Shown here piece by piece: positions 9,305-17,595 of a stretch of 64,000 nt of DNA. Made by a program: the position numbers and the translations under genes. The notes under the pieces were generated by a model. It was given only the letters and a program-made list of their open reading frames with translations, was not told where the DNA came from and did not search any database. The DNA is from an uncultured Pelagibacteraceae bacterium (lineage in GTDB: Bacteria > Pseudomonadota > Alphaproteobacteria > Pelagibacterales > Pelagibacteraceae): the NCBI GenBank assembly GCA_902625125.1, contig CACOAB010000001.1, positions 1 to 64,000 on the forward strand. Reading direction: 5' to 3'. How positions within the stretch are numbered: position 1 is the first letter of the stretch; the number at the start of each line of letters is the position of its first letter.

Positions 9305-9697
9305 ATGGCAGACCACATTTATAAAACAAAAGTTTATTATGAAGATACTGATGCTGGAGGCATCGTTTATTATGCAAGGTATTTACATTTTATTGAACGA
9401 GCCAGAACAGAGATGATTTATGATCATTTAGAACTTAATCATAAACAGTTAAAAGAACAATTTAATATCGTCTTTGTCGTAAGAGAATGCAATGTTAAAT
9501 ACTTAAAATCTGCAAACTTTGAGGATAATTTAGACGTTAAAACGAAAATTATAAAAAAATCACCAGTAAGACTTAACTTGTTGCAAGAGGTTTTTAAAAA
9601 TAATGAAATATTAGTTACAGCACAGGTTGAACTAGCAGTAATAGACAGTAATGGGTCTGTTAGTAAGGTTCCGAAAGATCTATTAGAAAAAATATAA
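9305..9697 (+). CDS. ybgC: YbgC-type acyl-CoA thioesterase
   Basis: VYYEDTDAGGIVYYARYLHFIERARTE hotdog motif. Confidence 0.9.
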   Translation: MADHIYKTKVYYEDTDAGGIVYYARYLHFIERARTEMIYDHLELNHKQLKEQFNIVFVVRECNVKYLKSANFEDNLDVKTKIIKKSPVRLNLLQEVFKNNEILVTAQVELAVIDSNGSVSKVPKDLLEKI

Positions 9698-9804
9698 ATT
9701 TGACCAATAGTAGCCAAATCTTTGCCTAAATCTGTAATTAAATTCAAATCAAGTTTGCAATTTTAGCATTACTTAAACCTCTTAAAATAAACTAAAAAGG
9801 AAAT

Positions 9805-9924
9805 ATGAAATTAAAATCATTGAAAAAAAGTAAAAACAAATCAACTATCAGAAAATTAAGAAGAGTTTCATTATTCGAGCTTCAAAACTCGCCAAAAGCT
9901 TTACTTTTTAGAGCAAGAGCTTAA
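9805..9924 (+). CDS. Unannotated 39-aa basic microprotein
   Basis: MKLKSLKKSKNKSTIRKLRRVSLFELQNSPKALLFRARA*; AAAAGG upstream, strong terminator downstream; not in ORF track. Confidence 0.6.
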   Translation: MKLKSLKKSKNKSTIRKLRRVSLFELQNSPKALLFRARA

Positions 9925-9949
9925 CATCTTCCCTTTATAACTATTTAGC

Positions 9950-9969
9950 GGCCTAATAATTATTAGGCC
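9950..9969 (+). terminator. Rho-independent terminator
   Basis: GGCCTAATAATTATTAGGCC perfect 20-bp palindrome followed by ATTGTTTTT. Confidence 0.8.
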
Positions 9970-10003
9970 ATTGTTTTTAAGGCTATAATTGTTAAATTGC
10001 TCT

Positions 10004-10492
10004 GTGAAAACTAAGAAACAAAATAATAAAGTAGCTATCATTATGGGCTCGCAAAGCGATTATTCTGTAATGAAAGATTGCGAAAAAATCCTTAAATTAC
10101 TTAAAGTTAAATACCAAACTTTAATAATTAGTGCCCACCGAACTCCAAAGCGAATGTTTCAGTTTGCGGAAACAGCGGAGAAAAATGGTTTTGGTGTTAT
10201 CGTAGCAGGAGCAGGCGGAGCTGCTCATCTAGCAGGCATGGTTGCCTCTTTAACTGCTTTACCTGTTTTGGGTGTTCCCATGGAAACTAAGAAAATAAAA
10301 GGCCTTGATAGTTTGCTCTCTATGGCACAAATGCCGAAAGGTGTTCCAGTAGGGTGTCTTGCAATCGATGGTGCTTTTAATGCAGGTATTCTCGCTGCTT
10401 CAATAATTAGTAATTTTGACACAAAAGTAAAATCAAATTTAGAAAGATGGAGAAGACTTCAAACTCAATCAATTAAAAAAAAACCTAAATAA
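10004..10492 (+). CDS. purE: 5-(carboxyamino)imidazole ribonucleotide mutase
   Basis: IIMGSQSDYSVMK, SAHRTPKRM, AGAGGAAHL; GTG start assumed. Confidence 0.95.
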   Translation: MKTKKQNNKVAIIMGSQSDYSVMKDCEKILKLLKVKYQTLIISAHRTPKRMFQFAETAEKNGFGVIVAGAGGAAHLAGMVASLTALPVLGVPMETKKIKGLDSLLSMAQMPKGVPVGCLAIDGAFNAGILAASIISNFDTKVKSNLERWRRLQTQSIKKKPK

Positions 10493-10495
10493 TTA

Positions 10496-11539
10496 ATGTC
10501 TGATATCACTTTAGGGATTATAGGCTCAGGACAATTAGGTTCACTACTTTGTCAAGCAGCTAAAAAACTTAATATTAAAACAGTGGTCATTTCTGATGAT
10601 GAACAAGGCCCCGCACAAAATTACTGTAACGAGTTTATTTATTCAAAATATAATAACAAAAGCAAGATTGATGAATTTATTGACAAAGTTGATTTTGTAA
10701 CTTTTGAATTTGAAAATATACCTGTAGATATTTTAGAAAGGATAGAGTTAAAGAAAAAAGTTTTACCTAAACCGGAAATAAATAAAATAATTCAAAATAG
10801 AAAGTTAGAGAAAACCTTTGTAAATGATTTAGGTATTAAAACTACAGATTGGGCCTTTATTAAACAGGCTGGGGATGTCGAAAAAAATAAAAACTTGTTA
10901 CCTGGAATCTTAAAGTCAAACACACTTGGTTATGATGGGCACGGTCAATTTGTTCTAAACTCGCTTGGTGATGTAAAAAAAGATTGGTGTTTTACTGCTG
11001 ATTATATTTTAGAAAAGCGGGTAAAACTTAAAAAAGAGATATCAGTTGTAATTACGAGGTATTTAAATGGTGAAACTTATATCTATGAGCCCATAGAAAA
11101 TATTCATAAAGACCAAATCTTAAATCATTCAAAAATCCCCGCAAATATAAATAAAGAAACTTTTGTCAAAGCACAGAATAGCGCAAAACTTATTTCAGAA
11201 AAATTGGATTATGTTGGCACGATGTGTGTTGAATATTTCATTGACAAAAATGATAATTTATTAGTTAATGAAATCGCCCCCAGAGTTCATAATTCAGGTC
11301 ATTTAACAATCAATGCTTTTAATATAAGCCAATTTGAAAATCATGTAAGAGCTGTTTGTGATTTAGGTCTTGAAAAAGTAGAGAAAATTTCTAACGCCGA
11401 GATGTTCAATGTTTTGGGAAAAGATATAGAAACTTATAGATCAAAAACATTTAATAATAATGAATTCTTTTATGACTATGAAAAAAAATCTATTAAAGAT
11501 AAAAGAAAAATGGGACATCTTACAATTCTAAAAAAATAA
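10496..11539 (+). CDS. purK: 5-(carboxyamino)imidazole ribonucleotide synthase
   Basis: LGIIGSGQLGSLL, TFEFENIP, EIAPRVHNSGH; adjacent to purE. Confidence 0.95.
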   Translation: MSDITLGIIGSGQLGSLLCQAAKKLNIKTVVISDDEQGPAQNYCNEFIYSKYNNKSKIDEFIDKVDFVTFEFENIPVDILERIELKKKVLPKPEINKIIQNRKLEKTFVNDLGIKTTDWAFIKQAGDVEKNKNLLPGILKSNTLGYDGHGQFVLNSLGDVKKDWCFTADYILEKRVKLKKEISVVITRYLNGETYIYEPIENIHKDQILNHSKIPANINKETFVKAQNSAKLISEKLDYVGTMCVEYFIDKNDNLLVNEIAPRVHNSGHLTINAFNISQFENHVRAVCDLGLEKVEKISNAEMFNVLGKDIETYRSKTFNNNEFFYDYEKKSIKDKRKMGHLTILKK

Positions 11540-12349
11540 TTATTTAATCGTTATTCTATGCATGACCCTTCTGCAATTCTTTATTTCACTAGCCATATGT
11601 AGAATACTTAAATTATCCCAAAGGCAGATATCACCTTTAGTCCACTCATATGAAAATATAAACTCTTTTTTGTTTACGTGATCCACTAAATAATTTTTTA
11701 AATATTCAGCTTTGTCTTTTTTTACATTTTTAATCCTCATTAAATGTCCTGGAGAAACATAAAGAGTTTTCTTACCATCTACGGTAATAACTATTGGATG
11801 TTCGGCCTCCATACTTTCTGAAGATCTTATTCCCATTTCTTTTTCTCGTTCAAGTCTTGTTACTGCTATCGGACCTGCTGATGAAAAAACTCCAGTAGCG
11901 TCTTTAATTTTTTTTTTAATGTCGTCTGGTAATTTGTCATAAGCATTAAAGCCGGATGAGAATATAGTATTACCTTGACCAATCGGTATCTCCATGCCCA
12001 TTAACATTGTATATCTTGGTCTATCCTTAGCTAAATAACTTGTATCCTGATGAAGCCAGCTAGAACCGAAACTTAAATTTTTATCATCAGGCTTTCTCTC
12101 GATTACATTTATAAATGGAAATTTTTCATCTAAGCCTTTAAGTCTTGGATAAATAACGGGTTGACCTATATTCTTAGCAAAATTTTGATAAGTTTCAGGA
12201 TCAAGATTTTGTTCTTTTATAAATATTACACCGTACTGGTTTAAAATCTTTTTTATTTCTGAAGCCTGATCTTGATCCAGGGTTTTTAAATTAATATCGT
12301 TAATATAAGCTCCAACATTATTTTTTCCTGGTGAGATAGATAAATTCAT
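11540..12349 (-). CDS. TauD/TfdA family 2-oxoglutarate-dependent dioxygenase
   Basis: SSWLHQDTSY (HxD), LWDNLSILHMAS, RRVMHR. Confidence 0.85.
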   Translation of the reverse strand: MNLSISPGKNNVGAYINDINLKTLDQDQASEIKKILNQYGVIFIKEQNLDPETYQNFAKNIGQPVIYPRLKGLDEKFPFINVIERKPDDKNLSFGSSWLHQDTSYLAKDRPRYTMLMGMEIPIGQGNTIFSSGFNAYDKLPDDIKKKIKDATGVFSSAGPIAVTRLEREKEMGIRSSESMEAEHPIVITVDGKKTLYVSPGHLMRIKNVKKDKAEYLKNYLVDHVNKKEFIFSYEWTKGDICLWDNLSILHMASEIKNCRRVMHRITIK

Positions 12350-12976
12350 TTAGTTTAAAGGTTTAATTAAAGTAGGGTCGTTATTTACTGGGTTATTAAC
12401 ATCTTTTGATATCTCATGGAACTTTAGTTCCGGTGGCTTAATCGAGTTTAAAATTTCCATGGCATCCTTTTTAACATTTAGATAATTGTTTATTTGACTT
12501 TGATTAATAATTAAAGGCTCTCTATGATGAATTGCACTAATTTTTTCAGTTGCTTCCCTTGTAATTAGGCAAAATTGGTTATTCTGGTATATAGCCGCAA
12601 AGAAAATCAACTCATCATTTTCTTTGGTAAAATAATAAGGAGTTTTAGTTTTATCTTCTCTTTTCCATTCGTAATAACCATCTGCAGGAACAATACATCT
12701 TGAAGTTTGAATAAGGTTTTTAAATGTAACTTTTTCCATTAAAGTTTCTTTCCTAGCATTTATAAGAGGAGAAAATTTATCAAGCTTTTTTGACCAAGCA
12801 GGGACCAATCCCCATTCATATAACTCAAGTGCTTTTCCGTTTGTGTAAGATTTTATGATTGGAAGATTTTGGGTAGGATGAGCATTAAAGTTGTCATTAT
12901 CTTCAACTTTAATATTCGTTTTAACTATATCAACTGTTTTAGTAACTGGCTTTCTTATTGTAAATCTTCCGCACAT
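12350..12976 (-). CDS. SRAP/HMCES (YedK) family protein
   Basis: MCGRFT, NARKET, GYYEW, IHHREP: catalytic residues C2/N/E/H present. Confidence 0.9.
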   Translation of the reverse strand: MCGRFTIRKPVTKTVDIVKTNIKVEDNDNFNAHPTQNLPIIKSYTNGKALELYEWGLVPAWSKKLDKFSPLINARKETLMEKVTFKNLIQTSRCIVPADGYYEWKREDKTKTPYYFTKENDELIFFAAIYQNNQFCLITREATEKISAIHHREPLIINQSQINNYLNVKKDAMEILNSIKPPELKFHEISKDVNNPVNNDPTLIKPLN

Positions 12977-13086
12977 TATTTTTTTTTCTTTTCTCTTTTT
13001 AGTCTTCTCTTTTCTTTAAAAGTTAATTTAGCCTTTTTCATTACACTTGAGTCTTTAAAACTTTTTCCACTATATCTTTTCGACAT
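12976..13086 (-). CDS. Unannotated 36-aa basic microprotein, TAATG-coupled on both sides
   Basis: MSKRYSGKSFKDSSVMKKAKLTFKEKRRLKREKKKK*; start overlaps stop of the FAH gene and stop overlaps ATG of the SRAP gene. Confidence 0.65.
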   Translation of the reverse strand: MSKRYSGKSFKDSSVMKKAKLTFKEKRRLKREKKKK

Positions 13087-13925
13087 TAGGCCTCAACGAT
13101 TTCATATTTTTGTTCTCCTAGATGATCAACTTTAAGATGAAGTTTATCACCCACTTGTAGGAATTTTTGTGGTTTTTGCTCCATACCCGTTCCAGCAGGA
13201 GTACCGGTCGATATAATAGTACCAGTTCTTAAAGTTAGATATTTACTAATATGTGAGATTAGATATTTTACTTTAAATATCATATTTTTAGTATTTCCGT
13301 CTTGTCTGACTTCTCCATTAACACTTAAAGATAAATTAATATTATTTATATCTTTTATATGCTCTTTTGTTATCAAAGTTCCACCAGCAGGAGCACACCA
13401 GGATTTACCAAGTGTCCAATGTCCATTACCAATTACTTTTTGAGCATGGCGATCAGAAATATCGTTCAATATAAAATAGCCGAAAACATAATCTAACGCT
13501 TCATCCTCTGAAACGTTCGATGCTTCTTTTCCTATCACAACAGCAAGTTCAACCTCATAATCTAATTTTTCTTGTGTTTTATTTTTTTTAATTGGATCAA
13601 AGGGCCCCTGAAGACAATCAGGACTTTTATTAAATACAATTGGATAATCTGGAATTTTAGACCCTGTTTGTTCAGCATGGAGTGAATAATTTAAGCCGAT
13701 ACAAAGAATATTACTTGGCCTATTAATACAAGATCCAATTCGAATGTCCTTTTTAATCTCTGGCAGTGCTTCTAATTTAATTTGCTCTAATTTTTTTAAA
13801 TTATCAAAGTTTATAGTTTCAGGGTTTAAGTCTTTAATATGAGAAGAGAGATCTCTCATAATATTATTGTCATCCAAGGCTGCAACTTTTTCTCTTCCAA
13901 TATCTCCAACTCTTAATAATTTCAT
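13086..13925 (-). CDS. Fumarylacetoacetate hydrolase family protein
   Basis: ILCIGLNYSLHAEQTG, LDYEVELAVVIGK, STGTPAGTGM. Confidence 0.9.
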   Translation of the reverse strand: MKLLRVGDIGREKVAALDDNNIMRDLSSHIKDLNPETINFDNLKKLEQIKLEALPEIKKDIRIGSCINRPSNILCIGLNYSLHAEQTGSKIPDYPIVFNKSPDCLQGPFDPIKKNKTQEKLDYEVELAVVIGKEASNVSEDEALDYVFGYFILNDISDRHAQKVIGNGHWTLGKSWCAPAGGTLITKEHIKDINNINLSLSVNGEVRQDGNTKNMIFKVKYLISHISKYLTLRTGTIISTGTPAGTGMEQKPQKFLQVGDKLHLKVDHLGEQKYEIVEA

Positions 13926-13949
13926 GCAATAATTTTAGATAAGAATTGT

Positions 13950-14396
13950 CTATTTTACAAATCTTTTAATTCTTTCTTCAGTAGTCGTATCAGGACCAGA
14001 GTATGGAGTTTCATAAGAATTAGTCTTGGTTAAAACATCAATTCCTTTTGTGAAAATAAAAATAAAAAAAACTATAAAAAATATTGCGAAAATTTTTGCT
14101 GGATTATAGTTTCCTGATTGAAAGACACTAATAGGTTGCTCTTGTTTTTTATGAAAAAATTTAAAAGTTAAATATACTGCAATAATTAAACCTATGTGAG
14201 CCATAACTACTCCAGCCCAACCGAAAATGAAGGAAGTTACGCTAAAAACGTACAAACTAAAAACAGTTGACCAAACAAATGATAATACGATCAAAATTTG
14301 AAGCCTCACAGATTTTGGTAAGCTTCTTAAGTCATTTTTACTATCATCGAACATAATGTTCGCTGCCTCTGTCATCCAATTTTTAAAGCTTTCCAT
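13950..14396 (-). CDS. Uncharacterised membrane protein
   Basis: 148 aa with three predicted TM stretches. Confidence 0.65.
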   Translation of the reverse strand: MESFKNWMTEAANIMFDDSKNDLRSLPKSVRLQILIVLSFVWSTVFSLYVFSVTSFIFGWAGVVMAHIGLIIAVYLTFKFFHKKQEQPISVFQSGNYNPAKIFAIFFIVFFIFIFTKGIDVLTKTNSYETPYSGPDTTTEERIKRFVK

Positions 14397-14434
14397 AAGA
14401 AGTTTATATACTTTTTAAAACGAAATTAAAATTA

Positions 14435-15013
14435 TTATAAATTTTGCACTAATTTTCTTACTTTTTTCATGTGTCTATTAAATCTCTGTGTTGTCATGCC
14501 AGGCAGAACTTCATAAAATCTTATATAAGTAGTTTTCATTCCACCTAACTTAAGCACTCCAGCTTTAATTCTTCTAAAAGGTATATTCTGAAACCAAGTT
14601 TGTATTGAAAACCAATTTCCACCATAGGACATTGACACTATAGCTTTTTTATTTTTCATAGCACCTGCAACTGGATACCCCCAATTACCAACCAATCTTT
14701 TGAAAGAAAAAAACCATTTAGGAGCTAAGACTAAATCAACCCAGTTTTCTAAAATCGCAGTTGCCCTTAAATTATAGCAAGGTGAAATCATTAATAAGAT
14801 ATCGCTTTGTTCTAATCTTTTTCTATAATCAAGCACTTGTTCACTGGGTGCAGACCCATCAAAAAAAGGGATTGGTTTTTCCTCATGTAAATTTATTAAA
14901 TCAATTTCGTGACCTAACTTTTGAGCTTCTTCTACAAATGTGTCTCTAATAGATTGATTAAAACATTTTTTTGTATTGTGATGGCCGTAAACAATGAAAA
15001 TTTTTTTAGACAT
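14435..15013 (-). CDS. NAD(P)H dehydrogenase (quinone)/flavodoxin-fold protein
   Basis: KIFIVYGHHNTKKCFNQSIRDTF..., SPCYNLRATAILENWVD, GNWGYPVAG. Confidence 0.8.
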   Translation of the reverse strand: MSKKIFIVYGHHNTKKCFNQSIRDTFVEEAQKLGHEIDLINLHEEKPIPFFDGSAPSEQVLDYRKRLEQSDILLMISPCYNLRATAILENWVDLVLAPKWFFSFKRLVGNWGYPVAGAMKNKKAIVSMSYGGNWFSIQTWFQNIPFRRIKAGVLKLGGMKTTYIRFYEVLPGMTTQRFNRHMKKVRKLVQNL

Positions 15014-15015
15014 CT

Positions 15016-15171
15016 TTAATTGTCTATATCATTTTTTTTACTTTTTCGTATTATAAATCCTGAGCCTATCCCCACTGCAATTGCAGAAATAACCCATGAA
15101 TATTCTTGTTTACTAAAAAGAACTAAGAGGCCAAAGCCTATAATGATTACTCCTAATAGCTTATTATCCAT
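15016..15171 (-). CDS. Unannotated 51-aa membrane microprotein
   Basis: MDNKLLGVIIIGFGLLVLFSKQEYSWVISAIAVGIGSGFIIRKSKKNDIDN*; not in ORF track. Confidence 0.5.
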   Translation of the reverse strand: MDNKLLGVIIIGFGLLVLFSKQEYSWVISAIAVGIGSGFIIRKSKKNDIDN

Positions 15172-15215
15172 TGACAAATATAATCGTTATAATAAAGTTT
15201 CATTACCCATATGTC

Positions 15216-15482
15216 ATGGGAAAAAAGACTCGGCATTCGCATGCCGGACTCCATAAGGGAGTTGCAAAGCGGTTGAAGAAAGGAGATGTGATGGATAGAT
15301 TTTCACGTTTGCTTGGTAAGTTCAGCCGAGAAAAGTCAGAGGCTAAACTAGCAAGCACACTTAACAAAAAAGCTGAAGCTCCAGAGGCTAATGCAAATGG
15401 AACGAGCGGCTATTTGATTAAGGAAGGTAAAAACGCTGGGAAAATTCTCAAGCATTTAAAAACTGACCGATCAAAACTTTAA
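15216..15482 (+). CDS. Uncharacterised basic protein (88 aa)
   Basis: ATG GGA AAA AAG ACT... MGKKTRHSHAGLHKGVAKRLKKGDVMDRFSRLLGKFSREKSE...; terminator-like hairpin follows. Confidence 0.65.
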   Translation: MGKKTRHSHAGLHKGVAKRLKKGDVMDRFSRLLGKFSREKSEAKLASTLNKKAEAPEANANGTSGYLIKEGKNAGKILKHLKTDRSKL

Positions 15483-15493
15483 TTAATCTTATG

Positions 15494-15517
15494 GAGTGGG
15501 GTTTAAATACCCCACTC
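15494..15517 (+). terminator. Hairpin terminator
   Basis: GAGTGGGG-TTTAAATA-CCCCACTC. Confidence 0.65.
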
Positions 15518-15537
15518 AAGTCTTTAATATAAAATCA

Positions 15538-16629
15538 ATGAATAAACAGAACTTCTTTGATCTCAATTTTGATCAATTAAAAAATTTTTTAATTGAAAAA
15601 GTAGAAGTTGATGAAAAAAAAGCAAAGATGCGTGCACAGCAAATGTTTAATGCTGTTTATAAGAAAAATATAAAAAAATTTGATGAACTTACGACATTTG
15701 GATTGGAGCTAAGAGATAAAATTAAAGATCTAATTAGTTTAGAAAAACCTAAAATAATTGATATTCAAAAATCTAAAGATGGAACAATTAAATTTCTACT
15801 TGAACTTAAAGATAAAAGGAATGTGGAAAGTGTATTAATACCCGATAAATCTCAAAGTCGATATACGATTTGTTTATCGGTATCAGTAGGTTGTTATTTG
15901 TCATGTGAGTTTTGTGCAACAGCTCAAATTTCAAAAAAACTAGTTAGAAATTTAACTCCAGGTGAAATTATTTCTCAAATTATTTTATGTAAAGATTATA
16001 TTGACGATTGGTCGACACAAAAAAAGATTACCAATCAAGTTTTAATGGGTGAGGGATCACCTTTTTTAAATTTAGATAATGTTAAAGTAGCAATTGATAA
16101 CTCAAAAAATAAAGATGGACTTGAATATGGAAGAACTAGAATAACAGTTAGTACTGTGGGGGTTGGAATTAAAAAAGATAATATGGATGCCATTGAGTGG
16201 GCGGCAAAAGAACTTGATGTTTATCTAGCTTGGAGTTTGCATAGTTCAATTCCAAAACACAGATCTAAGATTATGCCTATCAATGAAAAATATTCTATAA
16301 ATTCATTAGTTCCTCAATTAAAAAAATATTATGACAAAACAAAATTACCCATTTTTATTGAATGGATCTGCTTAGAGGAAAATATGACCGAAGAACATGC
16401 CAATGAATTAGTAAAGATAATGAAAAAAGTTCCATCAAAACTAAATTTGATTGAATTTAACCCTCTTGCAAATAAAAGTTTTAAACCTGCCTCACAAGAT
16501 AATATAGATAAGTTTTCAAAAATTATACAAGACAATGGTTTCCTATCTCTTTTTAGAAGAAGTAGAGGTAGAGACATCAATGCATCTTGCGGATCTTTAG
16601 CAAATAAGAAAGGTATAGGTAATGGATAA
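15538..16629 (+). CDS. rlmN: RlmN-like radical SAM 23S rRNA/tRNA adenine-C2 methyltransferase homolog, atypical motifs
   Basis: GCYLSCEFC cluster motif, LVRNLTPGEI, RGRDINASCGSL. Confidence 0.8.
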   Translation: MNKQNFFDLNFDQLKNFLIEKVEVDEKKAKMRAQQMFNAVYKKNIKKFDELTTFGLELRDKIKDLISLEKPKIIDIQKSKDGTIKFLLELKDKRNVESVLIPDKSQSRYTICLSVSVGCYLSCEFCATAQISKKLVRNLTPGEIISQIILCKDYIDDWSTQKKITNQVLMGEGSPFLNLDNVKVAIDNSKNKDGLEYGRTRITVSTVGVGIKKDNMDAIEWAAKELDVYLAWSLHSSIPKHRSKIMPINEKYSINSLVPQLKKYYDKTKLPIFIEWICLEENMTEEHANELVKIMKKVPSKLNLIEFNPLANKSFKPASQDNIDKFSKIIQDNGFLSLFRRSRGRDINASCGSLANKKGIGNG

Positions 16630-17569
16630 TTTACATATTTTTTTAGGGGCAACAGTTGCGGATGCAGCTGCGAGACCACTGCATTGGGTTTATGATCCAA
16701 AAAAATTAAATAAATATATTAAAGGAAAAAAAGAAATTACATTTTTAAAAAAAAATAAAAGTCCGTTTTACTCAATCAAAACTGGTAAAGTTTCTGGCTA
16801 CAATGACGTTGGCCAGGTAATGTTTAGGACATTAATTTCAACGAAGAAAAAATCAAAAATTATTAAGAATTTCAAAAGAAACATAGTAAAAAACTTTGGA
16901 CCAGGTTCAGCCTATTGGAAAAATTTAAAACTCAGAAAAAAATATAAAAGAATTAAATGGAAAATGCCCATGAATGGCCCTTGGATCCATCAGAATATAT
17001 TAGAAACTATACAAAACATTAAAACTAAAAAGAGCGTAACTGGAGGCAAAAAGGTAAACGAGTCTGATGGTTATTGTGCAGCCTTGCCTTATTTTCTTTA
17101 TAATAACACTGAAGCAGATTTAAAGAGAGTAATTAAAAGTGTGGCCAATTCTAAAGTAAATGAAACTTATGCTCTAGCAAAATTAAAGATCATAGAGCTT
17201 GCAATGAAAGGGGAGAAAAGACCTGTAAATATATTTGCTAGAAAGTATGGTAAAAAACGATATTTTAAAGATGTTGTTGCTAATATTAAAAAGGTTTTAA
17301 GATTAAAAAAACATAATCATACTAAAGTTGTAAAAAAATTTGGAAAGGCTTGTAGTTATCCCGGTACGTTCATGGGCTCTATTCATGCTATGATTACTTC
17401 CAATAATTATAAATCTGCAATTATTAAAACTATTAAGGCTGGCGGCTGTAATTGCTCTAGAACCAATTTTGTTGGGGCCTATTTTGCTGCTTATAAAGGT
17501 TTTAAAAATATTCCTTCATCTTGGATTAAAAAAACTTTTCCAGCTAAAAATATCATAAAATATATTTAA
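16622..17569 (+). CDS. ADP-ribosylglycohydrolase family protein (crystallin J1/selenoprotein J-like)
   Basis: FLGATVADAAARPLHWVYDP N-terminus, GYCAALPYF, GGCNCSRTNFVGAYFAA. Confidence 0.7.
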   Translation: MDNLHIFLGATVADAAARPLHWVYDPKKLNKYIKGKKEITFLKKNKSPFYSIKTGKVSGYNDVGQVMFRTLISTKKKSKIIKNFKRNIVKNFGPGSAYWKNLKLRKKYKRIKWKMPMNGPWIHQNILETIQNIKTKKSVTGGKKVNESDGYCAALPYFLYNNTEADLKRVIKSVANSKVNETYALAKLKIIELAMKGEKRPVNIFARKYGKKRYFKDVVANIKKVLRLKKHNHTKVVKKFGKACSYPGTFMGSIHAMITSNNYKSAIIKTIKAGGCNCSRTNFVGAYFAAYKGFKNIPSSWIKKTFPAKNIIKYI

Positions 17570-17595
17570 TTATTCTAAATGATGTATAATGGTTT

